Shown here piece after piece: positions 1 through 9,886 of a DNA stretch of 64,000 nt. Both the position numbers and the translations under genes were made by a program. Each line of letters starts with the position of its first letter. Within the stretch, counting starts at the first letter, position 1. The DNA is from Marinobacterium ramblicola (lineage in GTDB: Bacteria > Pseudomonadota > Gammaproteobacteria > Pseudomonadales > Balneatricaceae): positions 1-64,000 of the forward strand of contig NZ_JAHREP010000011.1 of NCBI RefSeq assembly GCF_019084545.1, given 5' to 3'. The notes under the pieces are model-generated. The model was not told the origin of the DNA. It was given only the letters and a program-made list of their open reading frames with translations, and did not search any database.

Positions 1-649
1 TCTTGCCGGTGGCGTCCTGGCGTTTGTGCGCCCATTTGGTGACGAACCAGCTGGCGACGATACCCAGTGCCAGCGCCGCCCAGATCAGGTGGAAGCCGGG
101 TTCGGCCACCGGCGCCGGCATCGACAGGCCGCGGATGTTGAGGAAGCTGCCGAGGAACTCGATGCTCTGGCGCGGCTGCGGCAGCGCGCGCAGCACGGCG
201 AAATACCAGAAGAAGATCTGCAGCAGCAGCGGGATGTTACGGAAGATCTCGATATACAGCGCCGACAGCTTGGCGATCAGCCAGTTGTCGGACAGCCGGG
301 CGACACCGAGGATAAAGCCGAGGATGGTCGCGGCGATGATGCCGAGCACGGAGACCAGCACGGTGTTGAGCAGGCCGACGAAGAAGGTGCGGCCGTAGCT
401 GGAGGCCTCGGTATACTCGATCAGCGACAGTGGAATACCGAAGCCCGCCTCCTGCGACAGGAAGGAGAAGCCGGTGGTGATGCCGCGCTGTTCGAGGTTG
501 TTCAGGGTGTTGTCGATGATGAACCAGGCGAAGGCGCCCAGGGTCAGCACCAGCAGGATCTGGAACACCAGCGCACGCTTGGCCGGGTCGTTCCAGGGTT
601 TGACATGGTTGTCATTTGTAGCGGGGGTGTTGGATCGATCCGTTGGCAT
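1..649 (-). CDS. aapQ: General L-amino acid ABC transporter permease (partial)
   Basis: Inner-membrane permease subunit of a broad-specificity amino acid importer, cut by the left edge of the window, so about 216 N-terminal residues are visible. I translated it from the ATG at 649. After a polar N-terminus there is a first membrane helix (about residues 28-46), a periplasmic segment, then the HisM/HisQ-type permease fold with EIFRNIPLLLQIFFWYF, the family signature seen in AapQ. AapQ proteins are usually near 400 residues, so nearly half is missing. It lies just downstream of the binding protein gene on the same strand, separated by a strong hairpin. The partners AapM and AapP would lie beyond the left edge. 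Family assignment is secure; the exact amino acid range transported is inferred. Confidence 0.9.
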   Translation of the reverse strand, partial: MPTDRSNTPATNDNHVKPWNDPAKRALVFQILLVLTLGAFAWFIIDNTLNNLEQRGITTGFSFLSQEAGFGIPLSLIEYTEASSYGRTFFVGLLNTVLVSVLGIIAATILGFILGVARLSDNWLIAKLSALYIEIFRNIPLLLQIFFWYFAVLRALPQPRQSIEFLGSFLNIRGLSMPAPVAEPGFHLIWAALALGIVASWFVTKWAHKRQDATGK

Positions 650-688
650 CGGTTGTCTCTCCAGCCTGCGTAAAGCGTTGGGTGGAAG

Positions 689-713
689 CACGGGGCCGGT
701 GATCGGCCCCGTG
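689..713 (-). promoter_or_regulatory. Intercistronic hairpin between aapJ and aapQ
   Basis: A perfect 10-bp stem (689-698 with 704-713) closes a 5-base loop, in the short gap between the binding protein stop and the permease start. There is no T-run after it on the minus strand, so it is not a classical terminator. Such hairpins after binding protein genes often stabilise the upstream message or attenuate the downstream one, giving excess binding protein; that role is inferred here. Confidence 0.6.
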
Positions 714-727
714 TGACGAACGGATGG

Positions 728-1753
728 TTAGCGGATCGGCGGGGCGTACATGATGCCGCCGTTGTTCCACAGGTTATTCAGGCCGCGATCGATCTTCTGC
801 GGAGAGTCCTTGCCCACGTTGCGGTCGAAGGCTTCACCGTAGTTGCCCACCTGCTTGACGATCTGATAGGCCCAGTCTTCAGAGATACCCATCCCCTTGG
901 ACAATCCCTCTTCACCGCCGAGCAGGCGCTTGATGTTGGGGTTGTCGCTGGACTTCATCTCGTCCACGTTGGCGGAGGTGATGCCCAGCTCTTCGGCGTT
1001 GATCATCGCGTTCAGCGACCACTTGACGATGTTGAACCACTGGTCGTCACCCTGGCGTACCACAGGTCCCAGCGGCTCCTTGGAGATCACCTCGGGCAGT
1101 GCGACCACGGAGTCCGGATCCTGCATGCGGGTACGCAGACCGAACGCCTGGGACAGGTCGGTGGTGAAGGCATCGCAGCGGCCGGTATCGAAGCTGGTGG
1201 CGGCCTGTTCATTGGTATCGAACACCACCGGGGTATGCTTCAGACCATGAGTGCGGAAGTAGTCCGCCATGTTCAGTTCGGTGGTGGTACCGGACTGTAC
1301 GCAGATGGTGGCACCGTCCAGGTCCTTGACGCTTTTCAGCCCCAGCTCCTTTTTGACCAGGAAGCCCTGGCCATCGTAGTAGTTGACGCCGGCGAAGTTG
1401 ATACCGAGCTGGGTATCGCGGGTCAGGGTCCAGGTGGTCACGCGGGACAGCACATCGATCTCACCGGAGGCCAGCGCGGTGAAGCGCTCCTTGGCGTTCA
1501 GCGGGATGTATTTGGCTTTGCTGGCATCGCCCAGCGCAGCCGCGGCCACGGCGCGGCACACATCCACATCCAGGCCCTGCCAGTTGCCCTGCTCATCAGG
1601 CACCGAGAAGCCCGGTACACCTGAAGTCACGCCACACTGAACATAACCGCGTGCCTTGACCGCATCCAGCGTGCCTTCAGCCTGCGCCTGGCTTGCAAAG
1701 CCGGCCAGGGTGATGGAGAGGGTTGCGGTAGCCAGTAAGGTTTTTCTCAACAT
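728..1753 (-). CDS. aapJ: General L-amino acid ABC transporter periplasmic binding protein
   Basis: Periplasmic solute-binding protein (341 aa) that delivers L-amino acids to the AapQM permease. A Sec signal peptide is visible: two basic residues, a hydrophobic stretch, and a likely cleavage after AQA near residue 25. The mature protein has the family-3 solute-binding fold, with GVTSGVPGFSVPDEQGNW near the start and DVDVCRAVAAAALGD shortly after. The typical AapJ ending around NNLWNNGGIMYAPPIR is present. A good ribosome site (GAGGA) lies about 8 bases before the ATG. It is the first gene of the minus-strand aap operon. Length and motifs match the family; confidence is high. Confidence 0.94.
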   Translation of the reverse strand: MLRKTLLATATLSITLAGFASQAQAEGTLDAVKARGYVQCGVTSGVPGFSVPDEQGNWQGLDVDVCRAVAAAALGDASKAKYIPLNAKERFTALASGEIDVLSRVTTWTLTRDTQLGINFAGVNYYDGQGFLVKKELGLKSVKDLDGATICVQSGTTTELNMADYFRTHGLKHTPVVFDTNEQAATSFDTGRCDAFTTDLSQAFGLRTRMQDPDSVVALPEVISKEPLGPVVRQGDDQWFNIVKWSLNAMINAEELGITSANVDEMKSSDNPNIKRLLGGEEGLSKGMGISEDWAYQIVKQVGNYGEAFDRNVGKDSPQKIDRGLNNLWNNGGIMYAPPIR

Positions 1754-2143
1754 TATTTACATCCTCGTTGGTGAGTTTTTTCGCAAAGCTCATTAAAGGA
1801 GCTTCTTTTCCCTGTTGTTGACTGAGAAGTCAGTTAGCAAAACCTGTTCCAGACCATCGTGAATTCGGTGTTATCCCTGCGAATAGATTCAGCTCTGCTG
1901 TGAACTATTCCTGGGTTGGCGTAATGGTCAGGTTATTAGCATATATATGTGTAGTCGTAAAATGACGAAACAGCCAACCAACCAATGAGTTAACCCGGCT
2001 GGGCTGAGTTCTGACCGAGAGTCCGTCTGGCTGATATTGCACAGCCGTCGCGCGGCACTGCGCAATTTTGGTGCATCTGTTCGCCTGCGCCGGTTCTGGT
2101 TTAAAGTAGAGTGATACCTAAAGGCTCCAAGGAGACGCAGCGA
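1754..2143. other. Divergent intergenic region aapJ / glnE
   Basis: About 390 bases without a credible gene, holding the 5' regions of the minus-strand aap operon and plus-strand glnE. The part from about 1850 to 1970 is more AT-rich than its surroundings. No promoter hexamer pair, operator or RNA structure was convincing by eye. Open frames crossing it run antisense into glnE and are not supported. Confidence 0.5.
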
Positions 2144-5050
2144 ATGTTTGATCCCGCCCAAGTTGCTATACCGGCTTCTCTGCACCATTGTCTGGAGCGG
2201 AACTGGAAGCGGATCCTGCCGGCGGTTGAGGGTATCGGCAGCTATCCGGACGGGATCGTTAAAGACCTCCCCCCCGTGCTGATAGGCAGCGATTACCTCT
2301 GCGAACAGCTTGAGCGCCAGCCAGAGCTGTTGGCTGAGTTGTGGCAGAGCGGCGAGCTGGAAAAACCCTATCTCAAGGGGCAGATGCGCCGGCGTGCCGA
2401 GCGGTGCCTGAACGGCTGTGACTCGGAAGCGGAGCTGAACAGGCGTCTGCGGCTGTTTCGGCGCCGCGAGATGGTGCGCATTATCTGGCGCGACCTGAGC
2501 CGCCGCGCCGATCTGACCGAAACCACGCTGAGCCTGTCGGAGATGGCCGATGCATTGATCGACCTGACCCTGGACTGGTTGCATGAGGATGCGGTCAAGC
2601 GCTGGGGCAGGCCGATGGGGCCAGGCGCTGACGGCAGCCCGGTCGAGCAGCGGATGGTGGTGCTGGGCATGGGCAAGCTCGGCGCCTTCGAGCTCAACCT
2701 GTCATCCGATATCGATCTGATCTTCACCTACCCGGAGAACGGCGAGACCGACGGCAGCAACCGCACCCTGTCCAACCAGGAGTTCTTCACCCGGGTGGGG
2801 AAAAAGCTGATCCAGGCATTGGACAACACTACGGTGGACGGTTTCGTGTTCCGTGTCGATATGCGGCTGAGGCCGTTCGGCAGTGTCGGCCCGCTGGCTT
2901 GCAGTTTCGATGCGATGGAAAACTACTACCAGGACCAGGGTCGAGAGTGGGAGCGCTACGCCATGGTCAAGGCTCGGGTGGTGGCCGGCGACCAACAGGC
3001 AGGTGCCGAACTGCTGTCCCTGCTGCGGCCGTTCGTCTACCGCAAATATATCGATTTCAGCGCCTTCGAGTCCCTGCGCGAGATGAAGGCGCTGATCAAC
3101 CGTGAGGTGAAGCTCAAGAACCGGGACCAGAACGTCAAGCTCGGTGCCGGCGGGATCCGTGAGGTGGAGTTTATCGCCCAGGCGTTCCAGCTGATCCGTG
3201 GTGGTCGCGATCCGCGCCTGCAGCAGCGCGAGCTGAGCGCCATTCTGCCGCTGCTGCCGGAGTGTGTCGGCATGCCGCCGGAGGTGGTCGATGAGCTGCT
3301 TGAGTCCTATCGCTTTTTGCGCGATACCGAGCATGCGCTGCAGGCGCTGGCCGACCGCCAGACCCAGGAGCTGCCGCACGACGAATTGGGTCAGGCGCGG
3401 CTGGCGTTTGTGATGGGGTTTGGCGACTGGGCAGGCTTCAGCGACGCCCTGACCGGTTACCGGGGCAACGTCTCCCGCCATTTTGCCGAGGTGATAGCGC
3501 CGGTGCAGCAGGAGCAGTCTGACAGGGAGCGAGAGCAGCAGAGTGTCGATTGGCACCGGCTGTGGGACGAGGAACTGGAGAGCGAGCCCAGCGAGCAGTT
3601 CCTGCAGTCGTTGGGCTTTACCGATCCCTCACGGGCCTTACAGCAGCTGCGCAACCTGCAGCAGTTGCGTACCGTGCAGATGTTGCAGCAGGTGGCGCAG
3701 GTCAGATTACAGGCGGTGCTGCCCCGGCTGCTGCAGGCGGTGGGACGCAGCGAGAATCCGGAAGTGACGCTGGAGCGTGTGCTGTTGCTGATCCAGGCGG
3801 TGCTGCGCCGCTCAGCCTATCTGGTGCTGCTGGCGGAGAACCCGGGTGCGCTGGATCAGTTGGTGCGTCTGTGTTCGGCCAGCCAGTGGTTCGCCGATCA
3901 GATCTCCCGCCAGCCGGGCCTGCTCGATGAACTGATCGACCCGCGCACCCTGTTTACACCGCCGGACAAGAGCCGTTTGAATGACGAGCTGCGGCAACTG
4001 TTGCTGCGCATCCCGGAGGATGACACCGAGCAGTTGATGGAGGCCCTGCGCTACTACAAGCACGCCCATGTGCTGCGTGTCGCCGCCTCCGATATCACCG
4101 GCGCGCTGCCGTTGATGAAGGTCAGCGATTACCTGACCTGGCTGGCCGAGGTGATCCTCGATGCGGTGCTGGAGATCGCCTGGCGCGATATGACCGGCAA
4201 ATACGGCGTGCCCCAGCGCGTAGCGGGTGAGCCCTGCGATCCCGATTTCATCATCGTCGGTTACGGCAAGCTCGGCGGCATCGAACTCTCCTACGGTTCC
4301 GACCTGGACCTGGTGTTCATCTACGATGCCGATGCCAACCTGATGACCAAGGGCGGCCAGCGCGAGCTGCCCAACCCCGTGTTCTTTACCCGCCTGGGGC
4401 AGCGCATCATCCATATCCTCGGCACCCTGACCCCCTCCGGACAGCTGTATGAGGTGGATATGCGGCTGAGGCCCTCCGGCAACTCAGGGCTGCTGGTCAG
4501 CACGCTGCAGGCGTTTGAGCAGTACCAGCAGAACGATGCCTGGACCTGGGAGCACCAGGCGCTGGCGCGTGCGCGGGTGGTCAGCGGCAGTGAGCGTCTG
4601 GGCGCGCGATTCTACGCCGTGCGTGAGACGATTCTGGGGCGTGAGCGCGATCCCGAGGTGCTGAAAACCGAGGTGCGGGAGATGCGCGAGAAGATGCGGC
4701 AGCAGTTGGGTACCTCGACCGCGAAGGAGGGGCAGGAGTTCAACCTGAAGCAGGACCGTGGCGGTCTGGTCGATATCGAGTTCATGGTGCAGTACCTGGT
4801 ACTGGCCCATGCCCATCGCCATCCGGAGCTGATGCGCTGGAGCGACAACATCCGCATGCTGGAATCCCTGGAGCAGGAAGGATTGTTGACGCCGGAGCAG
4901 GCCGAGGAGCTGCGCGAGATCTACAAGGCCTATCGCGCCTTCAACCATCGCCGGACGCTGCAGAATCAGCCGACGGTGGTCAGTGGCGATCAGCTCAGTG
5001 AATACCGCGAGCGGATCAGTGCGTACTGGGCCGAATTGATGGAGTCCTGA
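2144..5050 (+). CDS. glnE: Glutamine synthetase adenylyltransferase/deadenylylase
   Basis: Bifunctional cytoplasmic enzyme that adenylylates and deadenylylates glutamine synthetase under control of PII, tuning nitrogen assimilation. It has the duplicated nucleotidyltransferase layout: an N-terminal domain with SSDIDLIFTYPE (about residues 185-196) and a C-terminal one with GSDLDLVFIYDA (about 710-721), each followed by a helical PII-uridylyl-transferase-like domain. At 968 aa it fits the family (E. coli about 946). I chose the ATG at 2144, which has an AAGGAG ribosome site 9 bases upstream. An in-frame GTG at 2111 would add 11 residues but lacks such a site. It converges with ilvE on a shared terminator. 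Confidence 0.96.
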   Translation: MFDPAQVAIPASLHHCLERNWKRILPAVEGIGSYPDGIVKDLPPVLIGSDYLCEQLERQPELLAELWQSGELEKPYLKGQMRRRAERCLNGCDSEAELNRRLRLFRRREMVRIIWRDLSRRADLTETTLSLSEMADALIDLTLDWLHEDAVKRWGRPMGPGADGSPVEQRMVVLGMGKLGAFELNLSSDIDLIFTYPENGETDGSNRTLSNQEFFTRVGKKLIQALDNTTVDGFVFRVDMRLRPFGSVGPLACSFDAMENYYQDQGREWERYAMVKARVVAGDQQAGAELLSLLRPFVYRKYIDFSAFESLREMKALINREVKLKNRDQNVKLGAGGIREVEFIAQAFQLIRGGRDPRLQQRELSAILPLLPECVGMPPEVVDELLESYRFLRDTEHALQALADRQTQELPHDELGQARLAFVMGFGDWAGFSDALTGYRGNVSRHFAEVIAPVQQEQSDREREQQSVDWHRLWDEELESEPSEQFLQSLGFTDPSRALQQLRNLQQLRTVQMLQQVAQVRLQAVLPRLLQAVGRSENPEVTLERVLLLIQAVLRRSAYLVLLAENPGALDQLVRLCSASQWFADQISRQPGLLDELIDPRTLFTPPDKSRLNDELRQLLLRIPEDDTEQLMEALRYYKHAHVLRVAASDITGALPLMKVSDYLTWLAEVILDAVLEIAWRDMTGKYGVPQRVAGEPCDPDFIIVGYGKLGGIELSYGSDLDLVFIYDADANLMTKGGQRELPNPVFFTRLGQRIIHILGTLTPSGQLYEVDMRLRPSGNSGLLVSTLQAFEQYQQNDAWTWEHQALARARVVSGSERLGARFYAVRETILGRERDPEVLKTEVREMREKMRQQLGTSTAKEGQEFNLKQDRGGLVDIEFMVQYLVLAHAHRHPELMRWSDNIRMLESLEQEGLLTPEQAEELREIYKAYRAFNHRRTLQNQPTVVSGDQLSEYRERISAYWAELMES

Positions 5051-5104
5051 CCATCTTCTGAGGCCGCTGGGTGCATGCGAGCGACCGCAGATGACAGATA
5101 CAAA

Positions 5105-5128
5105 AAACCGGGCTTACGAGCCCGGTTT
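5105..5128. terminator. Bidirectional terminator between glnE and ilvE
   Basis: A perfect 10-bp inverted repeat (5105-5114 with 5119-5128) around a 4-base TACG loop, rich in GC at its core and flanked by A/T on both arms (AAA on the left, TTT on the right). It sits between two convergent genes, as expected for a shared rho-independent terminator. Confidence 0.85.
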
Positions 5129-5148
5129 CTATCCAGGGTATCGCTGAC

Positions 5149-6144
5149 TCAGATATCGAGCAGCCAGCCGAACTTGTCTTCGCTGCGGCCCCACTGGATA
5201 TCGTTCAGCGCGCGGCGCAGACGCAGGGTGGTTTCGCCGATACCGCCATTGCCGACGTTGTACTCCTTACCGTTGTGGATCAACGTACCGACCGCCGTCA
5301 GCACCGCCGCGGTGCCGGACAGGGCCGCTTCGCAACCGGGCTTGGCGGCACGCTCGAGCAGCTCCTCGACGGTTAGCTGGCGCTCGGATACCTTCATCCC
5401 CATGTCCCGCGCCAGAGTCAGGATGGAGTCACGGGTGACGCCGTGCAGGAAGCTGGAGTCCAGCGCCTTGGTGATGATCTCGTCGCCGTCGATCAGCAGG
5501 AAGTTGGCGGCGCCGGTCTCCTGAACGTCGCCACCGGGGCAGAACAGCACCTGGTCGGCCTTGAACTCGGCACGGGCTTTCATCGTCGGCTGCAGGGCGC
5601 CGGCATAGTTGCCGCCGCTCTTGACCATGCCCATGTGCGGCGGGCAGCGCATGTTTTTGTCGTCGATCAACAGGCGCAGTGCACGGTCGCCGCCGGAGAA
5701 GTAATCGCCCACCGGAGACAGCAGTACGTAGAAACAGGATTCCAGTGTTGGCACCGCGGCTTTGCCGATCGCCGGTTCGGTACCGATATGGGTCGGGCGG
5801 ATATACATTGATCCCGGCGGTTCCGGCACGTCAGAGGCAAAACGGCTGACGATCGAGGTGATCATCTGCGCCATCTGCGCCGGGTCCAGCTTCGGCAGCG
5901 CGAGCAGCTCGGAGCTCTGCACCATGCGGGCGATGTTGCGGTCCATACGGAAGATCTTCACTGAGCCATCTTCATGGCGGAACGCCTTCAGCCCCTCGAA
6001 GCAGGTGCTGGAGTAGTGCAGCACGTGGGCGCCGGCATGCAGCTGCAGACTGTTACTGGCCACCACCTGGCTCTCGCTCCAATGGGAACCGTCGAACCAA
6101 GAGATCGCCATTTCTGGCATGAAAACGGAGCCAAACGCGGACAT
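5149..6144 (-). CDS. ilvE: Branched-chain amino acid aminotransferase
   Basis: PLP-dependent fold-IV aminotransferase for the last step of leucine, isoleucine and valine synthesis (and the first of their breakdown). The protein of 331 aa carries FEGLKAFRHEDG (about residue 45), the Schiff-base lysine region KSGGNYAGALQP, and the PLP phosphate-binding stretch with QETGAANFLLI and SSFLHGVTRDSIL. The ATG at 6144 is preferred because homology begins there; the frame stays open far upstream but that extension has no family resemblance. The ribosome site before 6144 is weak (GGTGG), and an internal ATG at 6120 is a possible alternative. Monocistronic and convergent with glnE. Confidence 0.93.
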   Translation of the reverse strand: MSAFGSVFMPEMAISWFDGSHWSESQVVASNSLQLHAGAHVLHYSSTCFEGLKAFRHEDGSVKIFRMDRNIARMVQSSELLALPKLDPAQMAQMITSIVSRFASDVPEPPGSMYIRPTHIGTEPAIGKAAVPTLESCFYVLLSPVGDYFSGGDRALRLLIDDKNMRCPPHMGMVKSGGNYAGALQPTMKARAEFKADQVLFCPGGDVQETGAANFLLIDGDEIITKALDSSFLHGVTRDSILTLARDMGMKVSERQLTVEELLERAAKPGCEAALSGTAAVLTAVGTLIHNGKEYNVGNGGIGETTLRLRRALNDIQWGRSEDKFGWLLDI

Positions 6145-6402
6145 AGCAGACCACCCTAATCTACACAGTGAACGAGACGGTGCGCCTGATCCGGTGCTAA
6201 TCGCCGGCCGAAAGCGCATGAACAAGAGAGTAGATTGTATGCATCCACGCAAAAAATGGAATTGCTCCAAGTCGAAATAGTCGTTTCTGGATGCGCCTTG
6301 AGGGGCGCGAGAACTGAGTCGGAATATCCAGCGCAGGCGGAATTGTTTATCATATGCGCGCTGGGACCGGCCGCATTCGGGCGGCAGTCGAAAGGGGTAA
6401 AG

Positions 6403-7290
6403 TTGACGCAGATTCTGATCATCAGTGACGGCAAGGCGGGACATCGCAACCAGTCGCTGGGGCTGGCCGAGGCGTTGCAGCGTCGGCGAGGGCAGGTGGA
6501 GATCCGCGAGATGGCGCCGCTGCCGCGGTGGTCGGCGCTGCAGATCCTGCTGATGCGGCGTGCGGACGCCTTGGGCCCTAAGCCCGAGCTGGTGATCGGT
6601 GCCGGACATGCTACCCATCTGACGCTGCTGGCGCTCAAGTGCCTCTGGCGAGTGCCGGTGGTGGTACTGATGAAGCCGACCCTGCCTGCGGCCTGTTTTG
6701 ACCTGTGCCTGGTGCCGGAACACGACCAGCCGCCATCGCGCGACAACCTGGTGGTGACCCGTGGCGCGCTGAATCGGATGCGGCCGGGCGACAAGGTCGC
6801 CGGCAGCGGCATGATGCTGATCGGCGGCCCGTCGAAGAGCAACGACTGGGATGAAACCGAGCTGATCGAGCAGCTGCGTAGTATCATTGCGCAGTCCGAG
6901 GGTGTTCGCTGGCGCTTGACCACGTCGCGCCGCACACCGCCATCGACCCTGCAGCAGCTGAACGCCCTACAGGGTGTCGAGGTGATACCGGTGGAGGCGA
7001 CGGAGCCGGGCTGGTTGCCCACGCAGTTGGCCGGCACGGAGCAGTGCTGGGTCAGCGAGGACAGCGTGTCGATGGTATATGAGGCGCTCAGTGCCGGCTG
7101 TGCCGTGGGCACGTTGACCGTGCCCTGGACCCGTCAGGGGCGGCTGTATCGAGGGTTGATGTCACTTGCCGACCAAGGAGTGATCAGCCGCTACCAGGCG
7201 GGGCGGTCGGTTGAGCTGGTACCGCCGGCCAGGATGTTCGATGAAGCGGGTCGATGTGCCGAATTGATTTTGAATAGAGGGTGGTTATGA
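6403..7290 (+). CDS. ELM1/COG3660-family protein, copy 1 (putative core glycosyltransferase)
   Basis: Protein of 295 aa in the family named after plant mitochondrial fission factor ELM1 (DUF1022). Bacterial members have a GT-B-like sequence pattern and cluster with LPS genes; no bacterial activity is firmly established as far as I know. Visible features are an N-terminal [19 protein letters not shown], a middle [10 protein letters not shown] and a C-terminal [20 protein letters not shown] take the TTG at 6403 as start, with AAAGGGG about 6 bases upstream. Upstream in-frame codons from 6235 have no family similarity. Its TGA overlaps the ATG of the next gene (ATGA), so translation is coupled. 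A second, divergent copy lies at 13305-14378 in the same operon. Confidence 0.8.
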   Translation: MTQILIISDGKAGHRNQSLGLAEALQRRRGQVEIREMAPLPRWSALQILLMRRADALGPKPELVIGAGHATHLTLLALKCLWRVPVVVLMKPTLPAACFDLCLVPEHDQPPSRDNLVVTRGALNRMRPGDKVAGSGMMLIGGPSKSNDWDETELIEQLRSIIAQSEGVRWRLTTSRRTPPSTLQQLNALQGVEVIPVEATEPGWLPTQLAGTEQCWVSEDSVSMVYEALSAGCAVGTLTVPWTRQGRLYRGLMSLADQGVISRYQAGRSVELVPPARMFDEAGRCAELILNRGWL

Positions 7291-8585
7291 GTCTTGCCGC
7301 GCTGGGCCGGTTATCGTTGGACGGAATTAGAATAGGCATTGTTGGCCTTGGTTATGTCGGTCTGCCACTCGCCGTTGAGTTCGGCAAGCACTACCCGGTG
7401 GTGGGCTTCGATATCGACGTCGACCGGATTCGTGAACTGGAAAGCGGGCATGACAGCACGCTTGAGGTCGAGGACGACGAGCTGGGTGCCGCTACCCAAC
7501 TGCAGTTCAGTGCCGATGCGACGGTGCTGCAGAGCTGCAATGTGTATATCGTCACCGTACCCACGCCGATCAACGGCCAGAAGCAGCCGGATCTGACGCC
7601 GCTGATCAAGGCCTCGGAAACCCTCGGTCGCGTAGTCGGCAAGGGCGACATCGTGATCTACGAATCCACCGTCTATCCCGGTGCCACCGAAGAGGACTGC
7701 ATCCCGGTGATCGAACGGGTGTCGGGGCTGGTGTATAACCGTGATTTCTTCGCCGGTTACAGCCCGGAGCGGATCAACCCGGGCGACAAGGTGCATCGCG
7801 TCACTACGATCAAAAAGGTGACCTCCGGTTCGACGCCTGAAGTGGCCGAGCTGGTGGATCAGCTCTACCGCTCGATTATCACCGCCGGTACCCACAAGGC
7901 CAGCAGCATCCGCGTGGCGGAAGCGGCCAAGGTGATCGAAAACACCCAGCGCGATCTGAACATCGCACTGGTCAACGAGCTGGCGATCATCTTCAACAAG
8001 CTCGGCATCGATACCCTCGAGGTACTCGAGGCGGCCGGCACCAAGTGGAACTTCCTGCCGTTTCGCCCCGGCCTGGTCGGCGGACACTGCATCGGCATCG
8101 ATCCCTACTACCTCACCTACAAGGCGCAGTCGGCGGGCTACATCCCCGATGTGATTTTGGCCGGGCGGCGGATCAACTCCAATATGGGCGCCTATGTGGC
8201 CGACGAGATGGTCAAGGCGATGCTGAAGCGGCGTATCCATGTGGCCGGCGGCCGCATTCTGATCCTGGGCCTGGCGTTCAAGGAGAACTGCCCCGACCTG
8301 CGCAACACCCGGGTGGTGGATATCGTCCATGCCCTGCGAGAGTACGGTGCCGAGGTGGACGTGTACGATCCCTGGGTCGACCCGGCGGAAGCACTGGAGG
8401 AGTATGGCATCGAGCCGCTGAAGCAGATGGAAGCCGATAGCTACGACGGTATCGTGCTGGCCGTGGCCCATCAGCAGTTCCACGAGCTGGGTGCCGAGGC
8501 GATCCGTCGTTGGGGCAAGCAGGAGCATGTGCTGTACGATCTGAAATATGTGCTGCCCGCTGGTGAGGCGGATCTGAGACTGTGA
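7287..8585 (+). CDS. tviB: Nucleotide sugar dehydrogenase, TviB/WbpO type
   Basis: NAD-dependent UDP-sugar 6-dehydrogenase (432 aa) that oxidises a UDP-hexose, in this subfamily usually UDP-GlcNAc or UDP-GalNAc, to the uronic acid. Visible are the Rossmann motif [17 protein letters not shown] (about residues 15-31), the conserved [12 protein letters not shown], the catalytic-loop [15 protein letters not shown] with its active-site cysteine (about residue 268), and a C-terminal UDP-binding domain starting near [17 protein letters not shown]. The start at 7287 overlaps the ELM1 stop. It supplies an acidic sugar donor for the surrounding glycosyltransferases; exact substrate is inferred from subfamily. 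Confidence 0.88.
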   Translation: MSLAALGRLSLDGIRIGIVGLGYVGLPLAVEFGKHYPVVGFDIDVDRIRELESGHDSTLEVEDDELGAATQLQFSADATVLQSCNVYIVTVPTPINGQKQPDLTPLIKASETLGRVVGKGDIVIYESTVYPGATEEDCIPVIERVSGLVYNRDFFAGYSPERINPGDKVHRVTTIKKVTSGSTPEVAELVDQLYRSIITAGTHKASSIRVAEAAKVIENTQRDLNIALVNELAIIFNKLGIDTLEVLEAAGTKWNFLPFRPGLVGGHCIGIDPYYLTYKAQSAGYIPDVILAGRRINSNMGAYVADEMVKAMLKRRIHVAGGRILILGLAFKENCPDLRNTRVVDIVHALREYGAEVDVYDPWVDPAEALEEYGIEPLKQMEADSYDGIVLAVAHQQFHELGAEAIRRWGKQEHVLYDLKYVLPAGEADLRL

Positions 8586-9886
8586 TCAAGGACGAGAGGT
8601 TTTCCGTGACAAGCGTGTCCCGACGGGTGTCGTTATTTAGCAAGCAGCGGCTCGAGCAACTGGCGACCATCAGCGTCTACCTCGTGCTCGGCTATGTGAT
8701 CAATCTGATGTTTTTCCTGCCCGTCGGCGATCAATACCTGAAGCCACTGATCGTGCTGGCGCTGCTTTTCTGCCTCGGCCATCGCGCCGCAATCTCCAGT
8801 TGGGGCGCCGGCTCCGTAAAGGCGCTGCTGTTACCGATGTCGCTGTACTCGCTGGTGCTGGTGGTCGCCTATCTGGTCGGTGACGGCTATATGAGCACCA
8901 TACGGATGTTCCTGTCCTTTTCGCTGTTCATTTACGCCGCATCGGTGATCAGGCTTCAGCCCCGTTATCTGGCCGCACTTTGTATTCTGGCGGCGTTTGA
9001 GATGTTGGTGTTGATCGGCTATCAATGTGGTTGGCAGACGTGCTATCGATTCGGTGGCTTTACCAACCCGATCTTTTTCGGCATGTATGCACTGAGTCTG
9101 TCGGTGCTCTGCACCTACCTGGCCTGTGCCTTCACCAATGGCTGGCGGCGCTGGCTGCTCTACCTCTCGGCGGCAGTCTTCCTCGGCGCAGCGGGCCTGA
9201 CCCAAACTCGTGGCGTGATGCTGGCGATGGTGCCGCTGCTGCTGATCTTTGCGTTTTATCTGTATAAGCACAAGGCGTTCTCTGCCAGGCGAGTCGTGTT
9301 TACGCTGGTGGCGGCGACCTGCCTTACCGGCTTTGTCGGTTTTGAGTCGGGTGCCCTCAAGCGTATCTCAAAGGTTGACGATGAACTGGTACCGGCGTTG
9401 TCGGCGCAAGCCAGTGGCAGCAGCTATGACAGCTCCATCGGATTTCGCATTCTGATGTGGAAATATGCCGTGTCGGTGGCGATGAAGCACCCCGTGTTCG
9501 GCGCCGGCAAGGAGCGCTTCATGCAGTACAAGGAGGAGTGGGTCGAGCAGGGTCGGTTCCCCGAGGAGCTGATCGAGTACCTGCCGACGAGCGCCCATGC
9601 CCACAACCAGTATTTTCAGGAGCTGGCGATGCGAGGACTGATCGGGTTCGCTGCGCTGCTGACCCTGCTCGGCGTACCCGCGCGAAAATTTGTCAGCATG
9701 ATCCGTAGTCGCGAGACGGAGTGGGCGGGCTACATCGGCCTTAGCCTGGTGGTGGCCTATGCCACCTTCAGCTTGACCGAGGTGGCGCTGAAGCATCCGG
9801 AGAAGATCGCGGTGTTTGCCGTTGTCGGGTTTATCGCCTTGTGCCTCGGGCGCGGGGCGCCTGCACAGACGGGTAGTGCTGCGTGA
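8582..9886 (+). CDS. O-antigen ligase / polymerase-like membrane protein
   Basis: Integral membrane protein (434 aa) of the Wzy_C/WaaL superfamily, which joins undecaprenyl-linked glycans to lipid A core or polymerises repeat units at the periplasmic face. About ten to twelve hydrophobic helices can be read, with a large periplasmic loop near residues 250-340 that carries the typical [20 protein letters not shown], including the conserved histidine. The GTG at 8582 overlaps the previous TGA; an alternative GTG at 8606 has a GAGAGG site before it. It overlaps the next gene by GTGA. Ligase versus polymerase cannot be told apart by sequence inspection alone. Confidence 0.8.
   Translation: MIKDERFSVTSVSRRVSLFSKQRLEQLATISVYLVLGYVINLMFFLPVGDQYLKPLIVLALLFCLGHRAAISSWGAGSVKALLLPMSLYSLVLVVAYLVGDGYMSTIRMFLSFSLFIYAASVIRLQPRYLAALCILAAFEMLVLIGYQCGWQTCYRFGGFTNPIFFGMYALSLSVLCTYLACAFTNGWRRWLLYLSAAVFLGAAGLTQTRGVMLAMVPLLLIFAFYLYKHKAFSARRVVFTLVAATCLTGFVGFESGALKRISKVDDELVPALSAQASGSSYDSSIGFRILMWKYAVSVAMKHPVFGAGKERFMQYKEEWVEQGRFPEELIEYLPTSAHAHNQYFQELAMRGLIGFAALLTLLGVPARKFVSMIRSRETEWAGYIGLSLVVAYATFSLTEVALKHPEKIAVFAVVGFIALCLGRGAPAQTGSAA

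Noticed and set aside
6235-6402. Upstream extension of ELM1 copy 1
   Set aside because: The added 56 residues are not family-like; the TTG at 6403 has a proper ribosome site.
6145-6723. N-terminal extension of the aminotransferase frame
   Set aside because: Runs antisense into the ELM1 gene and has no similarity to the family; the homology starts at 6144.
7311-8528. 405-codon minus-strand frame opposite the UDP-sugar dehydrogenase
   Set aside because: Shadow of a well-supported gene, with low-complexity His/Gln/Arg-rich translation.
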